From Methanobacteriota archaeon (lineage in GTDB: Archaea > Thermoplasmatota > Poseidoniia > Poseidoniales > Thalassarchaeaceae): a stretch of 64,000 nucleotides of DNA. The position numbers were made by a program, and so were the translations under genes. Under the pieces are notes generated by a model. It made no database searches. It saw only the letters and a list, made by a program, of their open reading frames with translations, and was not told where the DNA came from. Below, one piece after another: positions 10,601 through 18,700 of this stretch. Location of the stretch: assembly GCA_016845345.1 (NCBI GenBank), contig JAERSV010000023.1, forward strand, positions 1-64,000, written 5' to 3'. Each line of letters opens with the position of its first letter. Positions within the stretch are counted from its first letter, which is position 1.

Positions 10601-13600
10601 ACTTATCGTGTTGAATTGCCAGAGGGTGAATGGATAGCCAATACATCTTCAGAAGGCGATTTGATGCTGTGGGAAGAGTTTGAGGTGACTGAGGATATCA
10701 CAGGTGTCAATTGGATGTTAAGGAGAAGCATCAACGTTACGGGACAAATTCTTGTCGAAACTGGAAAAGCGGAATCACCTGAAGAAGGAGTCCCAAACAT
10801 TGAGGTGAAATTCCAATGGGGTGGTATTACAACTTCAGTCCAAACGAGTTATGGTGCTGATGCTGGTAATTTCTCAGTATTCTTGCCTGAGGGTGTCGAG
10901 GTAAACATGACCACGGTATCTATCGCAAATCAAATGTCAAATGGTACCAACTTTGTTGTTTCAGATGATGTTTCACCGATTATTCTTCGTGTAGAGCAAG
11001 GACTGTCTGTAGATGGAATGCTTTACTTGTTTGAGAACGAAACGTCATACTCACCACATGTTCCTGGATTCGTGGAAGTACAATTACACGCATATCAGGT
11101 AGACAGAGATGTACATTGGTACTTTGACATTGATCCTGAGACCGGACGGTTCTCACAGAGGTTGATGCAAGGTAATTGGACATTAGATGTTTCAGATGAT
11201 AGACTAAATGTTGATGAATTACAATTAGAAGTATCGGATTTGAACATTGAGCAAATTTCTGATGTAGAATTGATAGCAAATCCTGACAATATCACTGTTG
11301 ATATTTCTGCCTTCCTTGACCATTCATTTGATGGAAACAGTAGCAACGGAACTTTTGTCAGCGTTGACTTCGCATTTGTGCCGGTTTCTGGTGGCGGAGT
11401 TGGTACAAGATTGAACATCACAGCAGATGAGATGTCAGATGGGCACATAATTACTTCATTGCATCCAGGTGCCTACACTATTGCAATTGATGCCCAAAAC
11501 AAGATAAACGGTTCTGACTTTGAAACAGTGTTAATCGATGAAGAATTAATCCTTGAACTAGGATTAGATAATACCACAACAGAGTATGCAGAATTGATCC
11601 TTAAACCATCATGGAAGTTAGAAGCATATCTAATCAATCAATCAGGTGGTGTTCTAGACAACAAGACAGTAATTTTCAATTCTGTTGATTCGGACGACAC
11701 ATTCAATATAATGGCTGATGAAAATGGTACAATTTCAGATTATATCCCTGAGGGTGATTGGATTGTTGTTGTAGAGCGTACTTTGGTTGGGGACACATAT
11801 GAAGAATTCAGAGGCAAACTCACAGCGAATGAAACATCATCACGAATAGGATTGCTATGGCGTTCGTTAGAATCAGCCGAAGTAGCAATTCACCTATCTG
11901 AAGGCGATACTGGAGACCCGTTAACTGGGTTCTCGCTGGTTGCAACTAGTTCAGATGGTTATGGTGAGGTAGTTCTGCCGTATACCGATGACCAAGGAGA
12001 TATGGTGGGTTACTTATTCCCCGGAGACTGGGTAGTTTCACTAAACCGCTCTGAATCAATGGACAGGTGGGTGTTAGAAGACCAGCAACTAGCAACATTG
12101 TCTGCTGGTCAAAACATCTCAAACATTAACTTCTCAGTAGAACATTGGGTTACTCTTGGAGGCAACCTGTTCTGGGATTTGGATTCTGATGACGAGTACG
12201 ATTTCAACGAAGGCGTTGAAGGAGCAAATATCACTGTCTCTGGAGGCGGTCTTGATGCCCCTGTGAATTTGACAAGTTCTGCCTACGGAACGTGGCAATT
12301 ATTTGTGCCTTCACAGAATAATTACTCAATTGAAGCATCACAACTTGGTTTCAGTTCAGTATCAATTGTCGCTCAAGTATCAACTATATCAAACTCAACT
12401 GACCTTGAGTTATCAGCAGGTAATGTCACAATTTCTGGTATGGTAGATTATGTACAGATGGAAGTCTGGGATGATTTCTCAGATGATGTTGTTCTAACTC
12501 TAACACCTGCATCAGGAATTGAGAGAGATTCCCGAACACCTACTAAGGTGATGGCTGGTGATGGTTCTTGGGATGGTGACTGGGTTGCTGATGTTGAACC
12601 CGGTGATTGGGTTCTCTCAGCAACAGTTGTTGATGAGGGAATTGTCGGAATTACAGTAGTTGAGGCTGATGTACACGATGGTGCACAAGTCAACCTGACA
12701 ATGATTCAGGGAGGAACAATGTCACTCAGCACAAATTGGATTGACTTTGATGGTGAGAGCCACGATTTGAGTGAAACAAATGTTGCTGGTGCTGAAATAA
12801 TCGGAACGCCTGAAATTAAAGTGACCATCTTGGGTGCTATCAGTTGGAATGAAACTGTTGATTCAAACGGAGAGATAGAATTCTTATTGCCAGCAGGTGA
12901 TCTTTACCTTGAAGGCGTATTTGAAACAAATGAGCGAGATATGGCAATGGTTTACCGAGCGGGATTGACAAGTTCAATTTCCGCTCAACAAGAAGCCCCT
13001 TCAGCGACTTTCAATTACAATCGTATCCTTGAGCATTCAATTGATTTCAATGTCAGCTCAATTAGTGGTGCAGAGCAAACAGATGAGAGTAATGAGGAAG
13101 TTAATGCACTTTATGAAAATGAAACTGCTTACCAAGTGATAGAGTTCACAGTTAATTTGACTTACAATGGAAATGAAGCCTTTGATGAGTACACAGTCGG
13201 TACCGTCTTTGACGCAGAAGATGGCGAGCACTGGAGTATTGAGTTCTTCAATGGTACAGATGAGAACGGCACAGAACTTTGGGCAGAGACTACGCCAATC
13301 ACACTAGGTTTGGATGGTGGAGACACCACAACAATACGAATGCGTGTCACTACTGCTGATGTTGAGGATGCACAATCAATTTCTGGTGGCCATGTAATCA
13401 AACTTCGAACAACTCACTCCACTGGTACCTTCAGTGAATATGTCATAAAAGTTCACATCCCTCAAACCTATTCGATTGAGATTGTCACAACACCGGGAGA
13501 CACTATCGGAGTATTCCCTGGGGAAGAGAAGCGTGTTGAGTTTGTAATTCAGAATACAGGAAATGGTCAAGATGTGCTTGGTTTTGATATTGACAAAACT

Positions 13601-14251
13601 TGGTTGCCAGAGGGTTGGAGTGCTACAGGACCTAGCGAATCACCTTGGGCACATGGAGAGGAGAGAACATATTCCTTCACCATCTTTGCACCTGCTGACG
13701 CTGATACTACACCATTCACACTTACTTTGAACATCAATAGTTCTGATGGCACTGCTTATGACCCGATTGAATTGGAAGTTAAGGCTGCAAAGCCAGTTCT
13801 GAACTTCGTGATGGAGAATACAGGCACATTCAATGGCGAAGATGCAGTTTCTGGTAAGAGCAATAAAATGATTGTTGTAGTAGAAAATTCTGGTATTGTT
13901 GGCGCAAAGACAATCCGAGTTAACATCACAATTGAAGGATATGAAGATATTTACATTCTTTCAGAATCACAGGATATTCCTATTGGAAGCACTGCTGAAT
14001 ACATCCTTTTCATTGATCTAGATGGTGTCGGCATCGGAAACCAAAATTTCGTGTTTACTCTTCAGAGTGAGTTCGGACTTGATTTAGATGCAGAATCTGA
14101 TGAAAGTATTACTAGAGCGTTGAAGGTTGCTACACCACCTCCAGAATCAGTAAATGTTTGGGTGCCTTTGATAATCATAGCTGCATTCATTCTTGGATTT
14201 ATTGGATTCCGTAGAATCCGTGATTCGATAAGCGGTCAGATGCCATTCTGA
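4664..14251 (+). CDS. aglB: Giant AglB/STT3-type oligosaccharyltransferase fused to a multi-domain ectodomain
   Basis: About 3195 residues. AglB/STT3 enzymes transfer a lipid-linked glycan to Asn of N-x-S/T sequons outside the membrane. Catalytic markers: GGSDPWYMMRT with Asp at ~413 (first external-loop acidic motif), LADHDAFA at ~530 (second acidic site), and WWDYG at 974-978, the sequon-binding hallmark; a DTMVARTY segment near 1317 resembles the DK/MI region. Two extensions are unusual. Residues 1-390 form an additional polytopic membrane domain of roughly ten spans. Residues ~1400-3160 form a long ectodomain with GTFSGxG repeats, several carboxypeptidase-regulatory/Cna-B-like beta domains and a CARDB/NEW-type domain near 2940-3040. 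A final span at ~3164-3185 and a short basic tail end the protein. Known AglBs are about 600-1000 residues. The second Met (4670) has better Shine-Dalgarno spacing. The enzyme call is firm; the ectodomain role (substrate capture or surface anchoring) is inference. Confidence 0.88.
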   Translation: MEMENEGNASVLRNVAWGLARAPLAALILLLMTMAMYPLGVTYDQETAIMTQVLPFVLLTIGAMFGSVPRIVFSNLGVKPAQVTLLIYAPLVLAAAIPQLVIGNTLLGVLFLTLALGVHMFDKVGRNDEANLLIWIVMGFYAALSFAAVAAPSWDGTQFVNGAWLPELTENAWGSMDGHREATAFLFFNGWMIAILTGVLVTLGIRGRFAKPSTKGWFSNLPEKFNDKAYIPLFAAFGVWLIAHLISEVSFFSVTEVQRVSGDSLGVWWPLFTGIISLLTAYCFAENMRTRGGLIGMNWLIYSVGSFHENGIIMDGSQEWHSYFSGNNGLFVWFFIFFWLNVLVVMLSVKGKLGDSSPRRTPGLAKQFWSEHWYGITVGAALFFGLLVRVVWNVIPFMNSSGTHEWDLTGGSDPWYMMRTVEYILAEHNHFIIDMDRSYPLGAINPRPPLFSWSLAVGGMMLAPLLGVPASEAVWWSVAALPAIYGALTVLPIAGIGNRFFGRATGAVAAWLIALMPGHVGHSTFALADHDAFAILFLSLGFYFWLKAVKAAGDDKMVANANWSPAYLFKGIKATFEKRQGAIANAILSGIAFSTVALGWKGFVYGLGIVFLAFFAQIVINQFRGRDSMALYVSAMTMMLVTFLIPLPFYAHMQLGLVFDASGFQPMFYIVGFTFAAGWVSVSFRDKPWLLVLVSGGALAGVILGALWLIQFIGLYNGWDVLFTGGYYLSKNKIFDTIAEAQAPSRAMLFASFGPIVALAALFAGFVALWQGLRRRDSSRLVLAIWILVAGVMAWRAGRFIFNATPPVAVMGAWAFVIMWQWVGGTDFAKAWRRLGIGSPRARFSSTTKTARKFPGIVPILMIFMLVGAQHAAYGLDSGIPSGNSKAKDVDSNIYNITPNILRAEDPIFGWSFLDSTQYNPSSHCRGNTKETSCWYMGAFGPGFNGQYWNEGYQWLEEQDADVPFGQRPAFVSWWDYGFQALAQGKHPTVADNFQSGIPAAGNMLLAQSDHDLLSLYTMTLAEGDLRYNDGTFTPAFQNALENHLSESQIEEFLLLNTLGGEDGVDDLTDRSFSITKKAGSISFGEGHLLDYNGMPTSATIYRVYDSEEQIGGDFNNEHEAMIQFNQSKDRNDEVIDEFTHQVIGNYWYTKDIVESFDDVSSSIHRQNARLALGRVFLTSVMDMPELVDLYHQLTNDITYTVADSEGNPGDTITRNHDIRYFGVDNRLYPSGGSYQNSGGNPTGIFYAPTTLAGLDPETYMKTWYVTQRGSSNFVVDMTQAEYEEQYKNDIIMSESQDVDIIQAVDLRVDQEPEFFDTMVARTYIGYGSPQLGLPGKVAQPGQHFDLRGSTNSSLQYAFPLPGAMMSNFVIANWYDDEATNSTPWYDANTGVKILKYYSGATVSGEVKLGDFGVVPKARLLIERDAYSGEDIFDEDPREYWIPIGSVDADENGRFEFRVPAGHIRVTAFSGFAEDAQVLRNQDRDAIVSAQNDFQEWQGWFSDILGQTTEDGRSVNPITGILANVSGGKLLGEMDFNVTGAQADTNGGAVISKSLTIEASSATGIVTWEGHSSFDGTPLSSHELIFTDIWTEEELEHIWTTNGSVVSTDEHPRVFRGEGEVTFTGAGLVVTDGEVLVSDFTGNYTRQIANNHSFTGVGTFSGDGQFVGDITSGETISTCVNETIPESSELCSLEGSDPVTYLFSGTFDGTGKVTANGSVDYTAELYRETLVGNGIFFTDGEDESLDTFGTINGSGTFSGAGIFNGPMVEPGSFHLVDALPGSYRVYVVLPNGNITRLSTPLEVDTTATSGVELRLPGSWIDGELAWFDGEPIANTELYLTEVSIDEEATEPCTEVLFAPCIIYTDENGSFGYGPIPDGSYEMVMDADGDGFYECVPWRTPATVQFCDGRAAVAATIDPMNFTMASTDAAVPMHFDMEFTLMKDLGGGSVEPITDEVINFHSVILTDDEYVEAIYDNESGTYRVELPEGEWIANTSSEGDLMLWEEFEVTEDITGVNWMLRRSINVTGQILVETGKAESPEEGVPNIEVKFQWGGITTSVQTSYGADAGNFSVFLPEGVEVNMTTVSIANQMSNGTNFVVSDDVSPIILRVEQGLSVDGMLYLFENETSYSPHVPGFVEVQLHAYQVDRDVHWYFDIDPETGRFSQRLMQGNWTLDVSDDRLNVDELQLEVSDLNIEQISDVELIANPDNITVDISAFLDHSFDGNSSNGTFVSVDFAFVPVSGGGVGTRLNITADEMSDGHIITSLHPGAYTIAIDAQNKINGSDFETVLIDEELILELGLDNTTTEYAELILKPSWKLEAYLINQSGGVLDNKTVIFNSVDSDDTFNIMADENGTISDYIPEGDWIVVVERTLVGDTYEEFRGKLTANETSSRIGLLWRSLESAEVAIHLSEGDTGDPLTGFSLVATSSDGYGEVVLPYTDDQGDMVGYLFPGDWVVSLNRSESMDRWVLEDQQLATLSAGQNISNINFSVEHWVTLGGNLFWDLDSDDEYDFNEGVEGANITVSGGGLDAPVNLTSSAYGTWQLFVPSQNNYSIEASQLGFSSVSIVAQVSTISNSTDLELSAGNVTISGMVDYVQMEVWDDFSDDVVLTLTPASGIERDSRTPTKVMAGDGSWDGDWVADVEPGDWVLSATVVDEGIVGITVVEADVHDGAQVNLTMIQGGTMSLSTNWIDFDGESHDLSETNVAGAEIIGTPEIKVTILGAISWNETVDSNGEIEFLLPAGDLYLEGVFETNERDMAMVYRAGLTSSISAQQEAPSATFNYNRILEHSIDFNVSSISGAEQTDESNEEVNALYENETAYQVIEFTVNLTYNGNEAFDEYTVGTVFDAEDGEHWSIEFFNGTDENGTELWAETTPITLGLDGGDTTTIRMRVTTADVEDAQSISGGHVIKLRTTHSTGTFSEYVIKVHIPQTYSIEIVTTPGDTIGVFPGEEKRVEFVIQNTGNGQDVLGFDIDKTWLPEGWSATGPSESPWAHGEERTYSFTIFAPADADTTPFTLTLNINSSDGTAYDPIELEVKAAKPVLNFVMENTGTFNGEDAVSGKSNKMIVVVENSGIVGAKTIRVNITIEGYEDIYILSESQDIPIGSTAEYILFIDLDGVGIGNQNFVFTLQSEFGLDLDAESDESITRALKVATPPPESVNVWVPLIIIAAFILGFIGFRRIRDSISGQMPF

Positions 14252-14352
14252 TGGTAAACAGCATAATCCTTGGTTGTAAAACTGAGGGTGAATTTGGACT
14301 AAACGCCGAAGAGTGCATTTAGCACCGCCTTTACCGGATATCAGGTGAGACT

Positions 14353-15606
14353 GTGATACCGGGCTTGGAGGGTGTGGAATTTTTGCCAGAACCCGAAGAC
14401 CCGCGGATGCTTTCCACAATTGACCCAGGAGCACCGGGGTATCCCGCAGAAGCATATGGAATGCCTACTGAGATGGACCCACAAGCATGGAAAGAGGCTG
14501 ATGCGGTAAAGCCTCGAAAACCACCTCTTAACCTCCCATGGGGATTATGGATGTTGGTTGCATTGATTGTTGGATTGATGATAAGTTATAGTTCAATAGT
14601 AGGGTATCTTGATGAGTTTATTCCTGAATCAGAGTGGGCTTATGAAAATTCAGGAATACGTGGGTTAAACGCCGAGGGTTACAGTGGAAAAGGAGTACGT
14701 GTCTGTATTGTTGATACGGGAATAGATACAACACACCCTGATTTAGTTGGAGTCAATCTTGTTGGTTTCAAAGATTTCATTCAAGGGACTGAAGGAAACC
14801 CTCATGACAATGATTTGACACAATCTCATGGGACAATGATGGCTGGTATTCTTGTTGCCAACGGTTCATTTGTTGGCGCCGCACCAAATGTACAACTGAT
14901 TGTTGCAGCAGCTCTTGGTGCAGATGGAGGCTCAGGCTCAGAGGTTGCAGTCGCTGATGCGATTGAATGGTGCTGGACTTCTATGGGAGCGGACATAATC
15001 AGTTTGAGTCTTGGCGGAAAACCCGATTTAGTCTCTACATTTGGTGGTAGAACAGAAAGTGCTGTCAGTGACGCACTTGACAATGGAATTTTCGTTGTTG
15101 CTGCTGCTGGAAATCATGGTGGTGCCGGCCAAGATTATCCAGATGTTACCGTGCCTGCTAATGTTGACGGAGTGATAGCAGTTGGTGCTGTTCACCGCAA
15201 TAATTCACTTTGGCAGTTTTCAAGTTCAGGTTCTCCAACCAATGCTTCGGGAGAAGCTAGAATTTGGCCAAATCAAAAACCAGAGGTCGTTGCACCGGGG
15301 GTTGAGATCCACTCAACTTTTGTTTCAGAGAGAACTGGGGCTACATGGTCAAGAAGTGATGGGACGAGTGATTCGACAGTGTTTGTCACAGCCGCTCTTG
15401 CATTGATACTCGAGAGATACAGTGGCAACCCAGGACTTAGCCCAACTCACCAAGGAGATCGCACACCCATACAATTAGTGAAGGCCGCACTTGCTAATTC
15501 GTCTGAACCCGGGGTTTTCCAAGAAACAGGGGAGCACCATTTGAGGTACGGTTATGGTTCGCTAAACGCGGAGAGTTGGTCAGACGCTGTTGGGGCAAGA
15601 CTCTGA
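14353..15606 (+). CDS. Membrane-anchored subtilisin-family serine protease (S8)
   Basis: 417 residues. A ~60-residue proline-rich cytoplasmic N-terminus precedes one membrane span (~63-85), so the protease domain faces outward (type II topology). The catalytic set is present: Asp121 in VDTGID, His159 in SHGTMMAG, oxyanion Asn254 in AAAGNHGG and nucleophile Ser339 in DGTSDSTVF. The usual Pro-His after the Ser motif is replaced (STVFVTAAL), which is uncommon. There is no recognisable inhibitor propeptide between the span and the catalytic domain. The start is GTG with AGGTGAG at 14343-14349. It follows the oligosaccharyltransferase gene by 101 bp on the same strand, which suggests a role in processing or turnover of surface proteins; that role is inferred. 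Confidence 0.88.
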   Translation: MIPGLEGVEFLPEPEDPRMLSTIDPGAPGYPAEAYGMPTEMDPQAWKEADAVKPRKPPLNLPWGLWMLVALIVGLMISYSSIVGYLDEFIPESEWAYENSGIRGLNAEGYSGKGVRVCIVDTGIDTTHPDLVGVNLVGFKDFIQGTEGNPHDNDLTQSHGTMMAGILVANGSFVGAAPNVQLIVAAALGADGGSGSEVAVADAIEWCWTSMGADIISLSLGGKPDLVSTFGGRTESAVSDALDNGIFVVAAAGNHGGAGQDYPDVTVPANVDGVIAVGAVHRNNSLWQFSSSGSPTNASGEARIWPNQKPEVVAPGVEIHSTFVSERTGATWSRSDGTSDSTVFVTAALALILERYSGNPGLSPTHQGDRTPIQLVKAALANSSEPGVFQETGEHHLRYGYGSLNAESWSDAVGARL

Positions 15607-15662
15607 GAATAATCAGTCATTTTTCCACACAAATTAGTGATACTTTTGTCGGGCAATGATAC

Positions 15663-15689
15663 AAATAGGGCTGAAAGCTACCTATTTTT
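15663..15689 (+). terminator. Hairpin plus T-run after the protease gene
   Basis: AAATAGG (15663-15669) pairs with CCTATTT (15681-15687), with an inner GCT/AGC pairing, and a T-run extends to 15689. It lies 56 nt after the subtilase stop and before the next promoter, so it is a good candidate transcription terminator. Archaeal termination often needs only the T-run. Confidence 0.5.
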
Positions 15690-15742
15690 GATGATATTTG
15701 TAATATGATTTTGATACTATCTCAATTGCAGTAAGGCGTTTT

Positions 15743-15750
15743 TTTATAAC
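15743..15750 (+). promoter_or_regulatory. Probable TATA box
   Basis: TTTATAAC preceded by a T-run lies 42 nt upstream of the ATG at 15792. A start site about 25 nt downstream would give a short leader containing AAGGAT at 15778-15783, which spaces well to the ATG. Confidence 0.45.
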
Positions 15751-15791
15751 TAAGCAGCGTTCACGGCTATTTTAACCAAGGATTTGATGTC

Positions 15792-18700
15792 ATGGAAATG
15801 AATAACCGAACCACAAGTCTTCTGCTAGTCTCTTTGTTTGTGATTAGTACGATGACTGCATTAGTCACTTTGACACCCACTGTAGTAGCAAGTAATGAAA
15901 CTACAAGTGGTACGATTACAGGAACTGAAATTTGGCAGGGTGGACACACTCTGACGGGCGATGTTGAGATTGCGCCGGGTGCGAAATTGATTATTCAGCC
16001 AGGCACAACAGTAACATTTCCTAATGGTACTTACTTGGATGTAAAAGGTAATTTGTGTGCTGCAGATACTTCATGTGGTGCTAATGGAATGGGTAGTAAT
16101 TCGAGCAAAGTTACCTTGCGATGGGCAACACCTGCTAACGAATCAGCAACTGGTCGTTGTTACAGAATGATGAATCCTGCAAGCGGATTACCATTGTGGA
16201 ATGCGGATCCTTCGTGCTTTGAAGGCGTTTTAGTACGCGATACAATCGATATTGCTGAAACAAGGTTCAATCATGTAGCAGTTGAGAATGCTTACGGTAT
16301 GCCCAGATATGTGGCTGATTTAGGAGAAATTCGCTGGGCTGCATTTATTCTAGATGGGGCAAGTCCAACCCTTACAGAAATGAGTTTTAGCAGTATTAAC
16401 ACTTCAAGTGTTCTTGTACTAGATTTAGCATCACCAACATTCAATGGAGGGTCTTTTGAAGTTGGTTCAGATGAAGTAATCGCTAGTTTAGCAGGAAATG
16501 CAGTACAAACCTATGGTGCAGGAAGCCCGAGTGGCCCTGTTCGTTTCCTTAGCCCTATTTTTACAGGTACTGAGAATGGTTGTACTTCTCAAGACAATGG
16601 ACGTCACGTTCTTTGGGCGCAAAAATCGTTCACTAATATTGACCACGGAGTCGTGGCAAGTGGAGACTATGGGTACAGGTATACCGATTCAGCAGGTGTG
16701 ATATACGGGAACACAGTAGACACAGATTGCACGGGGATTGATATTAACGGCCGCAGAACAATCTCAAACACAGATTACAGAGTTGATGTAACTAGTAACT
16801 CGATTACAACTGGTGACAACTCTCCATTAACTGTTTATGATGCTGCATATGCTCATGTTGAAGGCAATGTGATGAGCGGTGCTGATGAGGGTTCAGGAAT
16901 CCAAGTGGTTTCATCCTCAGGTGCAGCAGGTGTAGTCACTCAGGTCAGGATTACCAATAACGTGATTGGCCCAATCGCTGGGTATAACGGTGTTTGGGGT
17001 GTAGGTTACTTTGACATGGAAATTGACAATAATACCTTCCAAGAAATTAATCGCGAACCAATAATTGTTGGTGAATACCATTACCAAGATTCTGGTTGGT
17101 CGGTCACTGGTCCAGCCCCAGCAAGGGCTACAATCAATGATAACGTCTTCAGCAACGTTTCAGGCACATGTTCCTCCGATACTGTTTGGGATGAAGATGA
17201 TTTTAATTGCCCAGCATTCCATGTTTTCAGGGCTAGCGCAACCATCAAGAGAAATGTTGTGACAGGAGTTGCGGGGGATGCTATACGAGCAATCGGAGCA
17301 ATACTTGATGTGCAGGACAACCAATTTACTGTTGGCGGAGAAGGTGCGAAAATTGTTGACCATGACCACTCATTCGCTTCACTTGCGTTCTTCTCTGGGA
17401 ATCAATGGCTTGGCGTTTCTGACATTGTGTACAACATTACCAAGAGTTCTGTGACTGTACAGTCTGAGGCAATTCCTTCCTTAACTGGTCCAAATGCAAG
17501 TATGCCCATTCAGTTAGTGTGGGACCGAGGAGAGGCTTTTGAGTACAATAATTGGGATAATCAAGTGCTTCTTCCACCTACTACATCAATTCCTCCCGTA
17601 GATTTCCCCTTGTCATTGCAAGCGGTGAATAATTCAACAGTGTTCACATTCGCAAACATGTCTGGTCTATCTCTTTCCAAGATAGAAATTGGTGCATCAC
17701 CAAGTGTATGGTCGGTACAAGTTCGCGAGGCGGCTTTAGTTCGAATTAGAGCAACTGTTGGTGGCGTGAGAGTACCAGGCGCAACAATTCTGATAGAAGA
17801 TGCTCATGGTAATGATCTTTACAATATGCAAACAGATACTCAAGGATTTGCTCCTTGGGTTGCATTGCCATCAGATTTCCATCTTGATATAAGAGGAAAT
17901 GGAAATAATCCGGATGGATTTGCTGATGATGTTGGTGAAGATTCTTGTTCTGATGGAATCGATAATGATGGAGATTTATTGTATGATTTGGATGACCCTG
18001 ATTGCAATGCTGGTGCAGGAACTAGGGAATTGTCAAAATACTTCGTGACAGCGTACAAATTTGGTAAAGGATACCATAAGTCGTCATTTAACCTCACTGG
18101 GACTTATGAGGATACTCTTGCAATGACCAATCTCAAGCCAACAGTCGTTGTGACTCAAAGTGATGGTCACTCATTCATCCGCAACATCAATTTCACAGGC
18201 TATGCTTGGGATGGAAATATTGGTACTGGAGTTTTCGGAACTGCTGAGCAGGCTCAGTGGGAACAGCAAGGTGCAGTCCAGAGAATTGAAGTCAAAACTC
18301 CGGATTCAAGTTCATGGGTTGATGTTCGATATGCAGTTGATGACAGCGGAACCAATGGTGAAGTTACCAGAAATAATCGGCCTTTCAAGAACTGGCATTT
18401 TGAGTATGACATGGCTGACCAACCTGAAGGGGATTACACCTTTGATTTCAGAGCTTATGATGGGGTCGATTACAGCCCAATCGTGACAAAAACGATCAAA
18501 TTAAACACAAATCCACCGACAATCAATGTTGCATCTCCAGTAAATGGTTCGATGCATAATTCTGGAAAAGTTGTATTCTCCGGAACAGCAAGTGACGCTT
18601 ACAACGGGGCACTTGGTAGTGATATCCAAGAGATACATTTCCGTATGTCAAGCCCTACTTGGGTGACTACAACAACTAGCATCGCCCGCCCTCTTGACGC

